Source: Pedosphaera sp.
GTDB lineage: Bacteria; Verrucomicrobiota; Verrucomicrobiia; Limisphaerales; UBA9464
Direction: 5' to 3'
Assembly: GCA_009695405.1 (NCBI GenBank)
Contig: SIAZ01000049.1
Coordinates: 1 to 16,665 of the forward strand
DNA: 16,665 bases
Part shown: positions 1 through 6,890 of the stretch, piece after piece
Position numbering within the stretch: position 1 is the first letter of the stretch
Layout: every line of letters starts with the position of its first letter
Position numbers and translations under genes: made by a program
Notes under the pieces: model-generated
Database searches by the model: none
What the model saw: the letters and a program-made list of their open reading frames with translations, nothing else
What the model was told of the DNA's origin: nothing

Positions 1-302
1 CCCAGTGAAGGCCGTCGCCCCAGTGAAGGCCGCCGCCCCAGTGAAGGCCGCCGCCCCAGTGAAGGCCGCCGCCCCAGTGAAGGCCGCCGCCCCAGTGAAG
101 GCCACCGCCCCAGTGAAGGCCACCGCCCCAGTGAAGGCCACCGCCCCAGTGAAGGCCACCGCCCCAGTGAAGGCCGTCGCCCCAGTGAAGGCCGCCGCCC
201 CAGTGAAGGCCGCCGCCCCAGTGAAGGCCGCCGCCCCAGTGAAGGCCGCCGCCCCAGTGAAGGCCACCGCCCCAGTGAAGGCCACCGCCCCAGTGAAGGC
301 CG
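1..302 (+). repeat. 18-bp in-frame tandem repeat encoding PVKA(A/T/V)A in rpoD
   Basis: Sixteen full 18-bp units plus a partial one run from the window edge to 302, encoding 17 P-V-K-A motifs. The units are identical at the nucleotide level except for one codon, which is GCC (Ala), ACC (Thr) or GTC (Val). The variable codon follows a higher-order order: one Val unit, four Ala, four Thr, then again one Val, four Ala and two Thr. The 162-bp block starting at 1 therefore restarts at 163. Near-perfect nucleotide identity suggests recent expansion by slippage or unequal exchange. Each change of one unit keeps the frame. The array probably continues upstream of the window. Confidence 0.97.
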
Positions 303-2206
303 AAGTTCTAGCTAAGATCGACCCTCCTTCGGGATCGAGTCTGGCTTCTAAATTGCCGAATAAGCCCTCTAAAATTTCCAAAGCGGGAAGATCGGAGTCG
401 GAAACGCCTACAAAGCGCAGGGTCAAAAAAGAAGAAGATGATGATTCAGCGAACACTGAAGCACATCATCCAAAAGATATTGCTGACCTTGCCGGCCCTA
501 CAGCAGCCCAACTCGCCGACCTAGACACCCCTGAAACTCCCTCTGGAACCGGCGGTGTCGGCGCCATGAAAAATGCTTCAGGAGTTGATATCACCGAGAA
601 GTTTAAGGAACTGGTTCGTCAATCCCAAGAGCAGAGCTATCTCACCCACAGCGATATTGGCGATGCCTTGGCCGATACTGCCATGTCTCCCGAAGAGATG
701 GATGAGATTTACATCAAACTTCGCAACCTAGAGATTGAGATTGTCGATCAAGCCGAGGTTGATCGACCGAAAAGCTCCGAACCCGAGGAAGAAGAAGACA
801 AGACGCGCCTCGATATTCTCGATGATCCGGTTCGGATGTACCTCAAGCAGATGGGCCAAACCCCACTGCTCACTCGTGAACAAGAAGTCGAGATTTCTAA
901 GCGTATCGAGGAGAATGAAAACGAGGTTAAGCGGATTATTTATTCCTTCGGATTTGCTGCGAAAGAGCACATCGCCCTCGCTGAGAAACTCATTTCTGAA
1001 CCACCCAAGGAACGTTTCGATCGGGTTATTGTTGATAAGAAAATCGAAATTCGTGAGGAACATCTCAAAGCCCTGAGGAAACTTGTCAAGGATGTCCGAG
1101 TAGTGGATCAACAGGTCGATGAATTCTGGCGTGAACTCCAAGAGCCAATTGCCAAGCCGCGTGAAGATAAACTCATCGGTGAATTTAGAAAGGTCGACGA
1201 GAAACTGCAGAAGAATTTTTCAAAGTTCTATTATAAACAAAAAGTCATCGAAGAGATGTCGCTTGTTGCTGAGAACATTCACGAGAAATTTCAGACATCG
1301 CGTCGCACCATCCGTGAACTCGAACCTCAGCGGAGGATCCCTCAGGCCCTCAGTATTATTGAATCTGAAGAACGAAAAATTAAGGCACTAGAGGAATTCG
1401 TTCGCATGACCTTTGCGGGCTATATCGAGGCTTTCAATCAACTGAAGCACTTCGAAAAGAAGGCGCTTCAAGCCAAAACTGAAATGGTTGAAGCCAATCT
1501 TAGATTGGTCATTTCCATTGCTAAGAAGTACACCAACCGCGGTCTTTCTTTCCTCGATTTGATTCAGGAAGGGAACATGGGTCTGATGAAGGCGGTCGAG
1601 AAGTTTGAGTACCGCCGAGGCTACAAATTTTCTACTTACGCGACGTGGTGGATTCGTCAGGCGATTACCCGGTCGATTGCAGATCAGGCTCGAACGATTC
1701 GTATCCCAGTTCATATGATCGAGACGATTAACAAGCTAATGCGAGTGCAGAAGCAGTTAATTCAAGATTTCGGACGCGAACCCACCCCAGAGGAAATCGC
1801 TGACGAAATGCAGATGCCGGTCGAACGGGTGCGGGCTGTCCTCAAGATGGCTCAACAACCGATCTCGCTTCAGAGTCCAGTCGGTGATTCGGATGACACT
1901 AATTTCGGCGATTTCATCGAGGATAAATCTGCCGAGAATCCGTCCGATATGACTAGCTATGCCCTATTAAAGGCTAAATTAGCGGATGTTTTGGATTCTC
2001 TGACCGAACGGGAACGGAAAGTTCTCGAACTTCGCTTCGGCTTACTCGATGGATATAGCCGGACACTGGAAGAAGTGGGTAAGCAGTTTAAAGTCACCCG
2101 CGAACGTATCCGGCAAATTGAAGCCAAGGCACTGCGCAAAATGCGTCATCCAACCCGCCTTCGTCAGTTGCACGGATTCCTCGAGGGCGAAGAAGCTATC
2201 GTCTGA
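2..2206 (+). CDS. rpoD: RNA polymerase primary sigma factor RpoD (sigma-70), 5' end outside the window
   Basis: This is the housekeeping sigma factor that directs core RNA polymerase to -10/-35 promoters. The frame is open to the window edge. The first GTG (position 5) is only the Val of a repeat unit, so the true start lies upstream. Counting from that GTG, residues 1-100 are a P-V-K-A repeat tail, followed by a charged linker (about 100-190). Region 1.1 follows (about 196-255, ITEKFKELVRQ onward), then region 1.2 (DDPVRMYLKQMG, from 273), the non-conserved region (about 300-480), region 2 (from about 493, EANLRLVISIAKKY, DLIQEGNMGLMKAV, YATWWIRQAI), region 3, and region 4 with its helix-turn-helix (about 687-710, TLEEVGKQFKVTRERIRQIE). 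At least 733 residues makes it longer than the 613-residue E. coli protein; the excess is mostly N-terminal. Intact regions 1.1 through 4.2 identify a primary sigma rather than an alternative one. A strong terminator follows. Confidence 0.97.
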   Translation, partial: PVKAVAPVKAAAPVKAAAPVKAAAPVKAAAPVKATAPVKATAPVKATAPVKATAPVKAVAPVKAAAPVKAAAPVKAAAPVKAAAPVKATAPVKATAPVKAEVLAKIDPPSGSSLASKLPNKPSKISKAGRSESETPTKRRVKKEEDDDSANTEAHHPKDIADLAGPTAAQLADLDTPETPSGTGGVGAMKNASGVDITEKFKELVRQSQEQSYLTHSDIGDALADTAMSPEEMDEIYIKLRNLEIEIVDQAEVDRPKSSEPEEEEDKTRLDILDDPVRMYLKQMGQTPLLTREQEVEISKRIEENENEVKRIIYSFGFAAKEHIALAEKLISEPPKERFDRVIVDKKIEIREEHLKALRKLVKDVRVVDQQVDEFWRELQEPIAKPREDKLIGEFRKVDEKLQKNFSKFYYKQKVIEEMSLVAENIHEKFQTSRRTIRELEPQRRIPQALSIIESEERKIKALEEFVRMTFAGYIEAFNQLKHFEKKALQAKTEMVEANLRLVISIAKKYTNRGLSFLDLIQEGNMGLMKAVEKFEYRRGYKFSTYATWWIRQAITRSIADQARTIRIPVHMIETINKLMRVQKQLIQDFGREPTPEEIADEMQMPVERVRAVLKMAQQPISLQSPVGDSDDTNFGDFIEDKSAENPSDMTSYALLKAKLADVLDSLTERERKVLELRFGLLDGYSRTLEEVGKQFKVTRERIRQIEAKALRKMRHPTRLRQLHGFLEGEEAIV

Positions 2207-2224
2207 TTTTTTTCCCGCGATCGT

Positions 2225-2267
2225 TCAAAAGGTGTGAAATCAAAATTTCACACCTTTTGAGTTTTTT
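2225..2267 (+). terminator. Intrinsic terminator of rpoD
   Basis: A perfect 15-bp stem (2226-2240, CAAAAGGTGTGAAAT, pairs with 2245-2259) has a 4-nt CAAA loop and an extra T-A pair at the base. Six T residues follow at 2262-2267. It lies just after the rpoD stop codon and is a textbook Rho-independent terminator for plus-strand transcription. Confidence 0.92.
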
Positions 2268-2897
2268 AAGGAAGTGTTTCTACGGAATGTCGCACTAAGG
2301 CGGGCTAAATCATCCGGAAAATCCGACTTCGGTGACGCCCGCGTGAGGCGCTCAAAGGTCGCTTCTCCCTATGCATTCCAGCTTTGCTTTTCCCCGCGCT
2401 TACAGTCCTGAGGCCTACTTCTGTCTTTGTAAAGGGAGGCCACTTTTCTCCAGATATAAAGCACGCGGAGGATTCCCATCGCCAAGCCGATGACGTTGGT
2501 CTTTTGCCTGCCGCGTATTCGGTACTTTTGCGAAGGCATTGTGAGAGCTTTTAAGCTTGGTGACTCATAGCGCACTGTATGTTTCCGCAACTCCGACGGG
2601 GGCCCCTCAGTAATCCTCAGGCACTTATGAGGACATCGGCATCTGTCACAAGCTCTTTAAGCCATCGCACCAAGACTTAGAGAGATTGCCGCCTGAGAAA
2701 CGGAGCGAGGGAGGAATGGACGAGACCATACCGCGTGAGTGTATCAATTTTCAAAAAGGCTAAAGGTGTAGCGCTGTTTTTCTAGTTACTGCGGAACTTC
2801 TCTTGATTGATTCCCCCTTAATTTTAGCCAGCAAAATCTCATCAAATGAAAAAAACCTTTGTTCCTTGGTCCGGTTGGGCCAAAGTAACAACGTTAG
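2268..2897. other. 630-bp stretch without a recognisable gene
   Basis: This interval lies between the rpoD terminator and the tRNA-Leu gene. I see no conserved protein, RNA gene or repeat. A 73-codon minus-strand open frame (2369-2590) encodes a basic peptide without recognisable motifs and is probably chance. The tRNA promoter should lie near the right end, but I cannot assign convincing -35 and -10 boxes. Confidence 0.5.
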
Positions 2898-2982
2898 GCC
2901 CACGTGGCGGAATTGGCAGACGCGCTAGATTCAGGTTCTAGTGAGTAACATCGTACAGGTTCAAGTCCTGTCGTGGGCACCA
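2898..2982 (+). tRNA. tRNA-Leu, anticodon CAG
   Basis: The 7-bp acceptor stem GCCCACG (2898-2904) pairs with CGTGGGC (2972-2978), followed by discriminator A and an encoded CCA (2980-2982). The D arm carries the usual GGCGGAATTGGCAGACGC pattern of bacterial tRNA-Leu. The anticodon stem CTAGA/TCTAG encloses the loop TTCAGGT, with anticodon CAG at 2932-2934, which reads CUG codons. A long class II variable arm precedes the T arm (ACAGG-TTCAAGT-CCTGT). All parts needed for a functional class II tRNA are present. Confidence 0.97.
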
Positions 2983-3013
2983 TTTCTCAGGCAGCTTAGA
3001 GAAATCAGTTTTT
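2983..3013 (+). terminator. Possible weak terminator after tRNA-Leu
   Basis: Directly after the CCA end, TTTCTC (2983-2988) pairs with GAGAAA (2999-3004) around a 10-nt loop, and five T residues follow at 3009-3013. The stem is short and A/T-rich, so this is only a candidate. Its position suits termination of the tRNA transcript. Confidence 0.35.
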
Positions 3014-3204
3014 GCAGACGAAAGATATCGGCCCAATTCCTCGGTCGCGTCTCAGAGAATCAATCTGAATCTAGATTTCCCGATTTGGCTTACTCTAAAT
3101 CGTTTTAGGAATCTCTGATCTCCGTCCCGCGTGTAGATGTTCGATGCAGGGTCGATTTTTTGTTTCAGCGAACCCAAAATGAGGCTTGGTTTAAATGATA
3201 ATTA

Positions 3205-3234
3205 GACCGGCGGATTCAAGTGGCTAGCGCAAGG
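3205..3234 (+). repeat. Left terminal inverted repeat of the IS30 derivative
   Basis: The core GGCGGATTCAAG...CTAGCGCAAGG is the reverse complement of the segment at 3653-3682 with three mismatches in 30. It lies about 70 bp before the transposase start, as expected for an IS30 left end. The exact outer border is uncertain by one or two bases. Confidence 0.8.
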
Positions 3235-3305
3235 GGCGGGGATGGTAACGGGCCAGAAGTTGTGTGAGGCTTGTGGTTCGATCGCCAAACCGAAACCCCA
3301 AGCTA

Positions 3306-3671
3306 ATGCGCCACTATCAGCGACTGACCCCAGAACAGTGCTACACCATCGAAAGCCTGAGCCGCCAGGTATACTCTCAAGAATTCATCGCCCGCATCAT
3401 CGGAGTGCATTCGTCGAGCGTGGGACGCGAACTCAAACGGGCGGGAATGACCCGCCAAACCTATTGTCATCTCACCGCGCAGAAGGATGCGGACACGCGT
3501 GAGTGGGCGGGACGAACCATTCCGCCTGACCTCCTGCTGGCCGTGGAGGCCAAGCTTTGCTCCGATCAATGGAGTCCAGAGCAGATCAGTCGCACGTTCC
3601 GCAAACAAGGCATCGGCAACGTCAGCCATGAATCTATCCACTCGCCCGACTGCCTTGCGCTAGTCGCTTGA
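3306..3671 (+). pseudogene. IS30-family transposase, N-terminal remnant
   Basis: The ATG at 3306 begins MRHYQRLTPEQCYTIESL, the typical IS30 transposase opening. A helix-turn-helix follows (SQEFIARIIGVHSSSVGRELKR), then the downstream conserved patches WSPEQISRTFRKQG and VSHESIH, which matches the family VSHETIY motif. About 112 residues look like transposase. The remaining nine codons are read out of the element's right end. The whole DDE catalytic domain, roughly the last 200 residues of a normal protein, is absent, so this product cannot catalyse transposition. It might still bind element ends through its HTH, but that is speculation. No good ribosome binding site precedes the ATG. Confidence 0.85.
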
Positions 3672-3682
3672 ATCCGCCGATC
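3653..3682 (-). repeat. Right terminal inverted repeat of the IS30 derivative
   Basis: This is CCTTGCGCTAG...CTTGAATCCGCC, the inverted partner of 3205-3234. The truncated transposase frame reads into it and ends at a TGA inside the repeat (3669-3671), which confirms that the frame is running through element end sequence rather than coding sequence. Confidence 0.8.
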
Positions 3683-4385
3683 ATGGCTAAATCGACCGAG
3701 CCATCCAAAAATTTTGTGGGGCCGGTCGACGTAGGCATCATTGGAAAATCAAAAATCTCAGTCGGCAAATAGATCATCGCATTTGCGTTAGGCATGAGGA
3801 CAGATGCAGTCAGAACCAATCAGGCAAAACGATTTAGCCTTCTTTTCCTTCGCGATCCAGTCCCGCGATAATTTGCTGAGTCGCTTCTTGTCCAGTATAG
3901 ATTACATTCTTCGACTGCGCTAAGTCTTCAAAATGTGGGATAATAGTGACTGCCGTTCTCTTTTTTGAACACCGGCGAAACCACCTTGAGTGAGGCAGAG
4001 GTCCAACATCCAAAAACAGAGGCTACTTTGTCATTCACCAGCAGCTTCTTCACCTTTTCAGCGCTGTAGGTCAATCGATCGCACCGTCTTCGTCGATGAT
4101 TGTAATTTTTTGCCCGAGCACGCCACTTAAGGCATTGATCTGATTAATTACCAACTGCTCGGTCTGGATGAATCCCGTTCCGTTGATGGCCAGAGTTCCT
4201 GTCGCCAAATGCATCGGGCCGACCGTCACGGTGTGATCGGTAACAGCGAGGCCTGTGGTGTTCACTTGCGACGTTAGATAAGTGCCCGCTGCAAAACGAA
4301 GAGGGTAAAGATGAAGAGTGCTTGATGCCGTCGCCGCAAGCAGAAAGCGCCGAAGCGGAATCCGTGGTTGTCGATCTTGAACTCT
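3683..4385 (-). pseudogene. urtA: urtA-like ABC-transporter substrate-binding protein, frameshifted remnant
   Basis: Reading the minus strand and switching frames recovers a UrtA/AmiC-type (urea or short-chain amide) binding protein. The first frame, from about 4385 to a stop at 4071, starts with a Tat-like leader (LRRFLLAATASS) and then VTVGPMHLATGTLAI, GGVLGQKI-like NALSGVLGQKITIIDEDGA. The second frame (4071-3928) gives SAEKVKKLLVNDKVASVFGC, then WTSAS, the family hallmark GCWTSAS. The third (to 3834) gives FEDLAQSKNVIYTGQEATQQ, then IIAGLD. The fourth gives EKKAKSFCLIGSD, after which similarity fades near 3780. Intact UrtA is about 400 residues; only the N-terminal half is traceable. The C-terminal half is missing, and the IS30 derivative lies immediately beyond. 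No other urt genes are nearby. The gene is dead as annotated unless the frameshifts are sequencing errors, which is unlikely with several in about 500 bp. Family assignment comes from remembered motifs. Confidence 0.8.
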
Positions 4386-4623
4386 CCCTTGGACAGTTAA
4401 AGACGAGACCGTTAGAGGGTAAATCTCTCCAGCGCTAATGGGGCGCGACTTATTTGAAGACCCGCAAACTGGGTCATGCCAAGGAAGCGTTTATTGACAC
4501 CTGCATCAACCGATCGACACCCCTTCGTAAGAGCCGCAAGGAACTCTCCTGCCCTTAAATCGGCTCCAATTTTTGCCCTTAAAAAGCCAACCGATCATCC
4601 GATTGTACTTTACTGACGTATTG

Positions 4624-5904
4624 ATGCCGCCGGCTTTGATCTGTATCGTTGACCAGTTGAGGTTTGAAATCGGCATCGTTATTTCGTTATTGTTGGCGCT
4701 AAGTGCGTCGAGTTTTTTCTTTGCATTAGCGGAGTCCGCCTTATTTTCCTTGGGGACTTGGCGCAGTCGGCGTTTAGTAAAGCAGCGTGGAGAGAGAGCG
4801 GAACGGGTCGGGCAGCTCTTAACTCAACCCTCTGATATTCTGGCGGCGATTGCCTTAGGGAATACTCTCTCCAATGCGTTGTTGGTAGCGCTGACTGTAG
4901 CCGGGGCTTCCGAGGTGATGGGTGAAGGATGGCGGGGAGGACTAATCACCGTAGGATTGTTGTTATTACTTTTATTAGTTTGCGAAGTGACGCCCAAAAC
5001 ATTGGGAGTTCGACAACCTGAAATGTGGGCCCTGCGAGTCGCCTTTCCGCTTTGGTTTTTTGTGCAAGTAACCCGACCGGTGCGACGTGTGGCCCAAACG
5101 ATTGTTGATTCCATTCTGAACCGGCTTATTCCAAAATCGATTAGACCTGTGGGAGGCGTGTCGGATGATGAATATGCGGATCTTATTGAGATTGCTCATC
5201 AGCAAGGGACCTTAGGGGCAGGCGAGAAGGAAATCCTTTTGCACGTTTTATCCCTCGACCAACGGTGTGCTCGAGAGGTAATGCGGCCTCGATCGGGAAT
5301 GGTTATGTTATCCGACGAGATGCCATTAGAGGACATGGTGATTGCGGCGCGCCGCTCTGGGCATCACTGGATTCCTTTATACGATGAGACACCGGACGAC
5401 GTTATCGGCATTTTAAATAGCCGCGCACTTTTGCTTTCGCCCGCCCCAGATTTGTTTATGTCGATGGAGTTTCCCGCCTTTGTGCCGGAGAGTATGAATC
5501 TGCTGGCCTTGTTTGAATCGATGCAACGGCAAGGGCGCGGTGTGGCGGTTGTTCTGGATGAGTATGGCGGCACTGCAGGATTAATTACTTTGCAGGATAT
5601 CCTTTCGGCTGTGGTGGGTGGGTTGCGAGGGGAAGGAGAGGCTCAGGGATTTGTTTTCGAGCGAATCGCTAAAGGGCGATGGCGAGTGAATGGAGCTATG
5701 CGACTTGATGACTTTATTCGTGAGTACCCAGCTTTGGTGGTGCCAGATGATATCGAAACGCTCGGCGGCTTAGTATCGTATCTCGCGGATGTGATTCCAC
5801 GAACCGGTGAGGTGTTCCGGTATGGGGGATTACGACTCACCGTACAACAAGCTGATGAGCGACGTATTCGTGAACTTTTAGTGGAAACGGAATCGGCGGC
5901 ATGA
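4624..5904 (+). CDS. CNNM/CorC-family transporter-like membrane protein (DUF21-CBS-CorC), first of three
   Basis: This is an inner-membrane protein of the CNNM/CorC (HlyC) family, whose studied members take part in magnesium or divalent-cation export. With the ATG at 4624 it has 426 residues. Four hydrophobic segments (about 17-42, 71-95, 105-123, 134-158) form the DUF21 domain, with GNTLSN (79-84) and EVTPKTLG (121-128). A cytosolic CBS pair follows (about 220-335), starting at VMRPRSGMV and ending at the family signature DEYGGTAG (312-319). A C-terminal CorC_HlyC domain (about 335-415) completes it. The frame stays open upstream to a TTG at 4573, but the ATG fits family length better. Neither start has a clear ribosome binding site. 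Its stop overlaps the next start by 4 bp (ATGA), indicating translational coupling. The cation specificity cannot be read from sequence, and older 'hemolysin' labels are misleading. Confidence 0.9.
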   Translation: MPPALICIVDQLRFEIGIVISLLLALSASSFFFALAESALFSLGTWRSRRLVKQRGERAERVGQLLTQPSDILAAIALGNTLSNALLVALTVAGASEVMGEGWRGGLITVGLLLLLLLVCEVTPKTLGVRQPEMWALRVAFPLWFFVQVTRPVRRVAQTIVDSILNRLIPKSIRPVGGVSDDEYADLIEIAHQQGTLGAGEKEILLHVLSLDQRCAREVMRPRSGMVMLSDEMPLEDMVIAARRSGHHWIPLYDETPDDVIGILNSRALLLSPAPDLFMSMEFPAFVPESMNLLALFESMQRQGRGVAVVLDEYGGTAGLITLQDILSAVVGGLRGEGEAQGFVFERIAKGRWRVNGAMRLDDFIREYPALVVPDDIETLGGLVSYLADVIPRTGEVFRYGGLRLTVQQADERRIRELLVETESAA

Positions 5905-6890
5905 CTGATACCTCAATCCACTGGATGACAATTGGGGGATGGTTGCTTCTTTCCTTTTTCCTGTCGGGCATGGAGGCAGGCGTCTTTGAGTTGAGTCGAC
6001 TCCGGATTCGTCAAATGGCTCTCGCTGGAAAGGGCAATGCGCGCCGTTTGCTCGGTTACATGGATCGTCCGGAGGATTTTCTTTGGACAATTTTGGTGGG
6101 GAACACCCTTTCTAATTTCGCGGCGGTTGCCTTGATGATTGGGGACTTAAGACGGTGGTCTAGCGATCGGGTTGAGCTTTTTTCGCCACTCTTGCTGGTA
6201 ATAGGCTTGTGCATTTACCTCACCTGCGAACTGTTGCCCAAGCGGCTATTTCAGCGATTTCCCAATCGGTTGTGCATGTATCTAGTACGTGTTTTTGGTG
6301 GTATCCACATTGTTTTATCTCCCGTTGTTTTTCTGATCGAACGTTTTTCTGCGGTGCTGTTGTGGATTACGGGTGATCGAGTCTTGAGCGGACGTCTCTT
6401 TGGTAATCGCGATGAATTAAAAGCGTTAATCCAAGAAAGCACCGGTGCACTTTCCAAATCAGAACGCTCGTTGATTGGGCGTATTTTGGATGCTCAGAAC
6501 TTGACGGTAGGGCGGGTTGCGCATCCGTTAGAATCGGCGGTTAGCCTGACCTCCCTCGTGCCAGTAGCCAAATGGATGGAACTAGGATGCACAACAGGCT
6601 ACACCCGATTCCCAGTCTGGAGTACGGCGGCAAAGACCCGCCGAATAGAAGGCATCGTCAGTCTTAAGGATCTGCTTTACTCTGAACTAGACCCCACACG
6701 CCCGTTGGTTCGAGATTGGTTGCGTCCGGCTCTGTTTATGGATGAATCTGTGCGCATTGAAGAAGCACTGCGGATTTTTCAACGTTCTGGGCAGCACATG
6801 GCGATTATTCGAGGCGTTAACGGAGTGGAAACTGGAGTGGTGACATTGACCGATATTCTTCGAGCCCTCTTTATGGAGACCTCAGGATGA
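5901..6890 (+). CDS. CNNM-family membrane protein lacking the CorC domain, second of three
   Basis: This is a 329-residue paralogue of its neighbours. The DUF21 membrane domain spans about 8-160, with FFLSGMEAGVFELSRLR, GNTLSN (67-72) and ELLPKRL (110-116). A CBS pair follows (about 205-325). The protein stops just after the second CBS motif (GVVTLTDILRALF), so the 80-100 residue C-terminal CorC_HlyC domain is absent. The usual DEYGGTxG signature is degenerate here (RGVNGVETG). The end is a clean stop that overlaps the next start by ATGA, and no CorC-like sequence follows in another frame, so this looks like a stable short form rather than a fresh truncation. It starts at ATG 5901 inside the preceding gene's stop. 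It may pair with the full-length neighbours in a hetero-oligomer; that is inference, since CNNM proteins are known as homodimers. Confidence 0.88.
   Translation: MTDTSIHWMTIGGWLLLSFFLSGMEAGVFELSRLRIRQMALAGKGNARRLLGYMDRPEDFLWTILVGNTLSNFAAVALMIGDLRRWSSDRVELFSPLLLVIGLCIYLTCELLPKRLFQRFPNRLCMYLVRVFGGIHIVLSPVVFLIERFSAVLLWITGDRVLSGRLFGNRDELKALIQESTGALSKSERSLIGRILDAQNLTVGRVAHPLESAVSLTSLVPVAKWMELGCTTGYTRFPVWSTAAKTRRIEGIVSLKDLLYSELDPTRPLVRDWLRPALFMDESVRIEEALRIFQRSGQHMAIIRGVNGVETGVVTLTDILRALFMETSG

Larger units (their letters stand above)
3205..3682 (+). mobile_element. Internally deleted IS30-family element (MITE-like, about 478 bp)
   Basis: A pair of 30-nt inverted repeats (3205-3234 and 3653-3682) matching at 27 of 30 positions brackets an N-terminal fragment of an IS30-type transposase. 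Full IS30 elements are usually about 1-1.2 kb. Here homology to the transposase stops near 3640, and the right inverted repeat begins about 10 bp later, so the DDE catalytic part is missing by internal deletion rather than by loss of one end. I see no clear target duplication at the edges. Such a derivative could move only if a full relative supplies transposase in trans. Confidence 0.8.

Noticed and set aside
1..302. A CRISPR-like array at the left edge because of regular repeats
   Set aside because: The repeats are contiguous, without unique spacers, and lie in frame inside rpoD; this is a coding tandem repeat.
728..1714. Antisense and out-of-frame open frames within rpoD
   Set aside because: The rpoD reading frame is continuous and conserved throughout; the others are by-products of its codon use.
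2369..2590. A 73-codon minus-strand open frame between rpoD and the tRNA, encoding a basic peptide
   Set aside because: There are no recognisable motifs, no ribosome binding site, and it stands alone in an otherwise non-coding stretch. It is probably chance.
3013..3204. A minus-strand frame open for about 50 codons left of the IS30 derivative, considered as the missing C-terminal half of urtA on the other side of the insertion
   Set aside because: The translation shows none of the conserved UrtA C-terminal features, so continuity across the IS could not be shown.
4438..4558. A short plus-strand open stretch of 39 codons (contains ATYLKTRKLGHAKEAF) ending just before the CNNM operon, resembling the C-terminus of a protein
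   Set aside because: There is no start, no recognisable family and it is too short to judge. It could be another gene remnant in the decayed block, but I cannot support a call.
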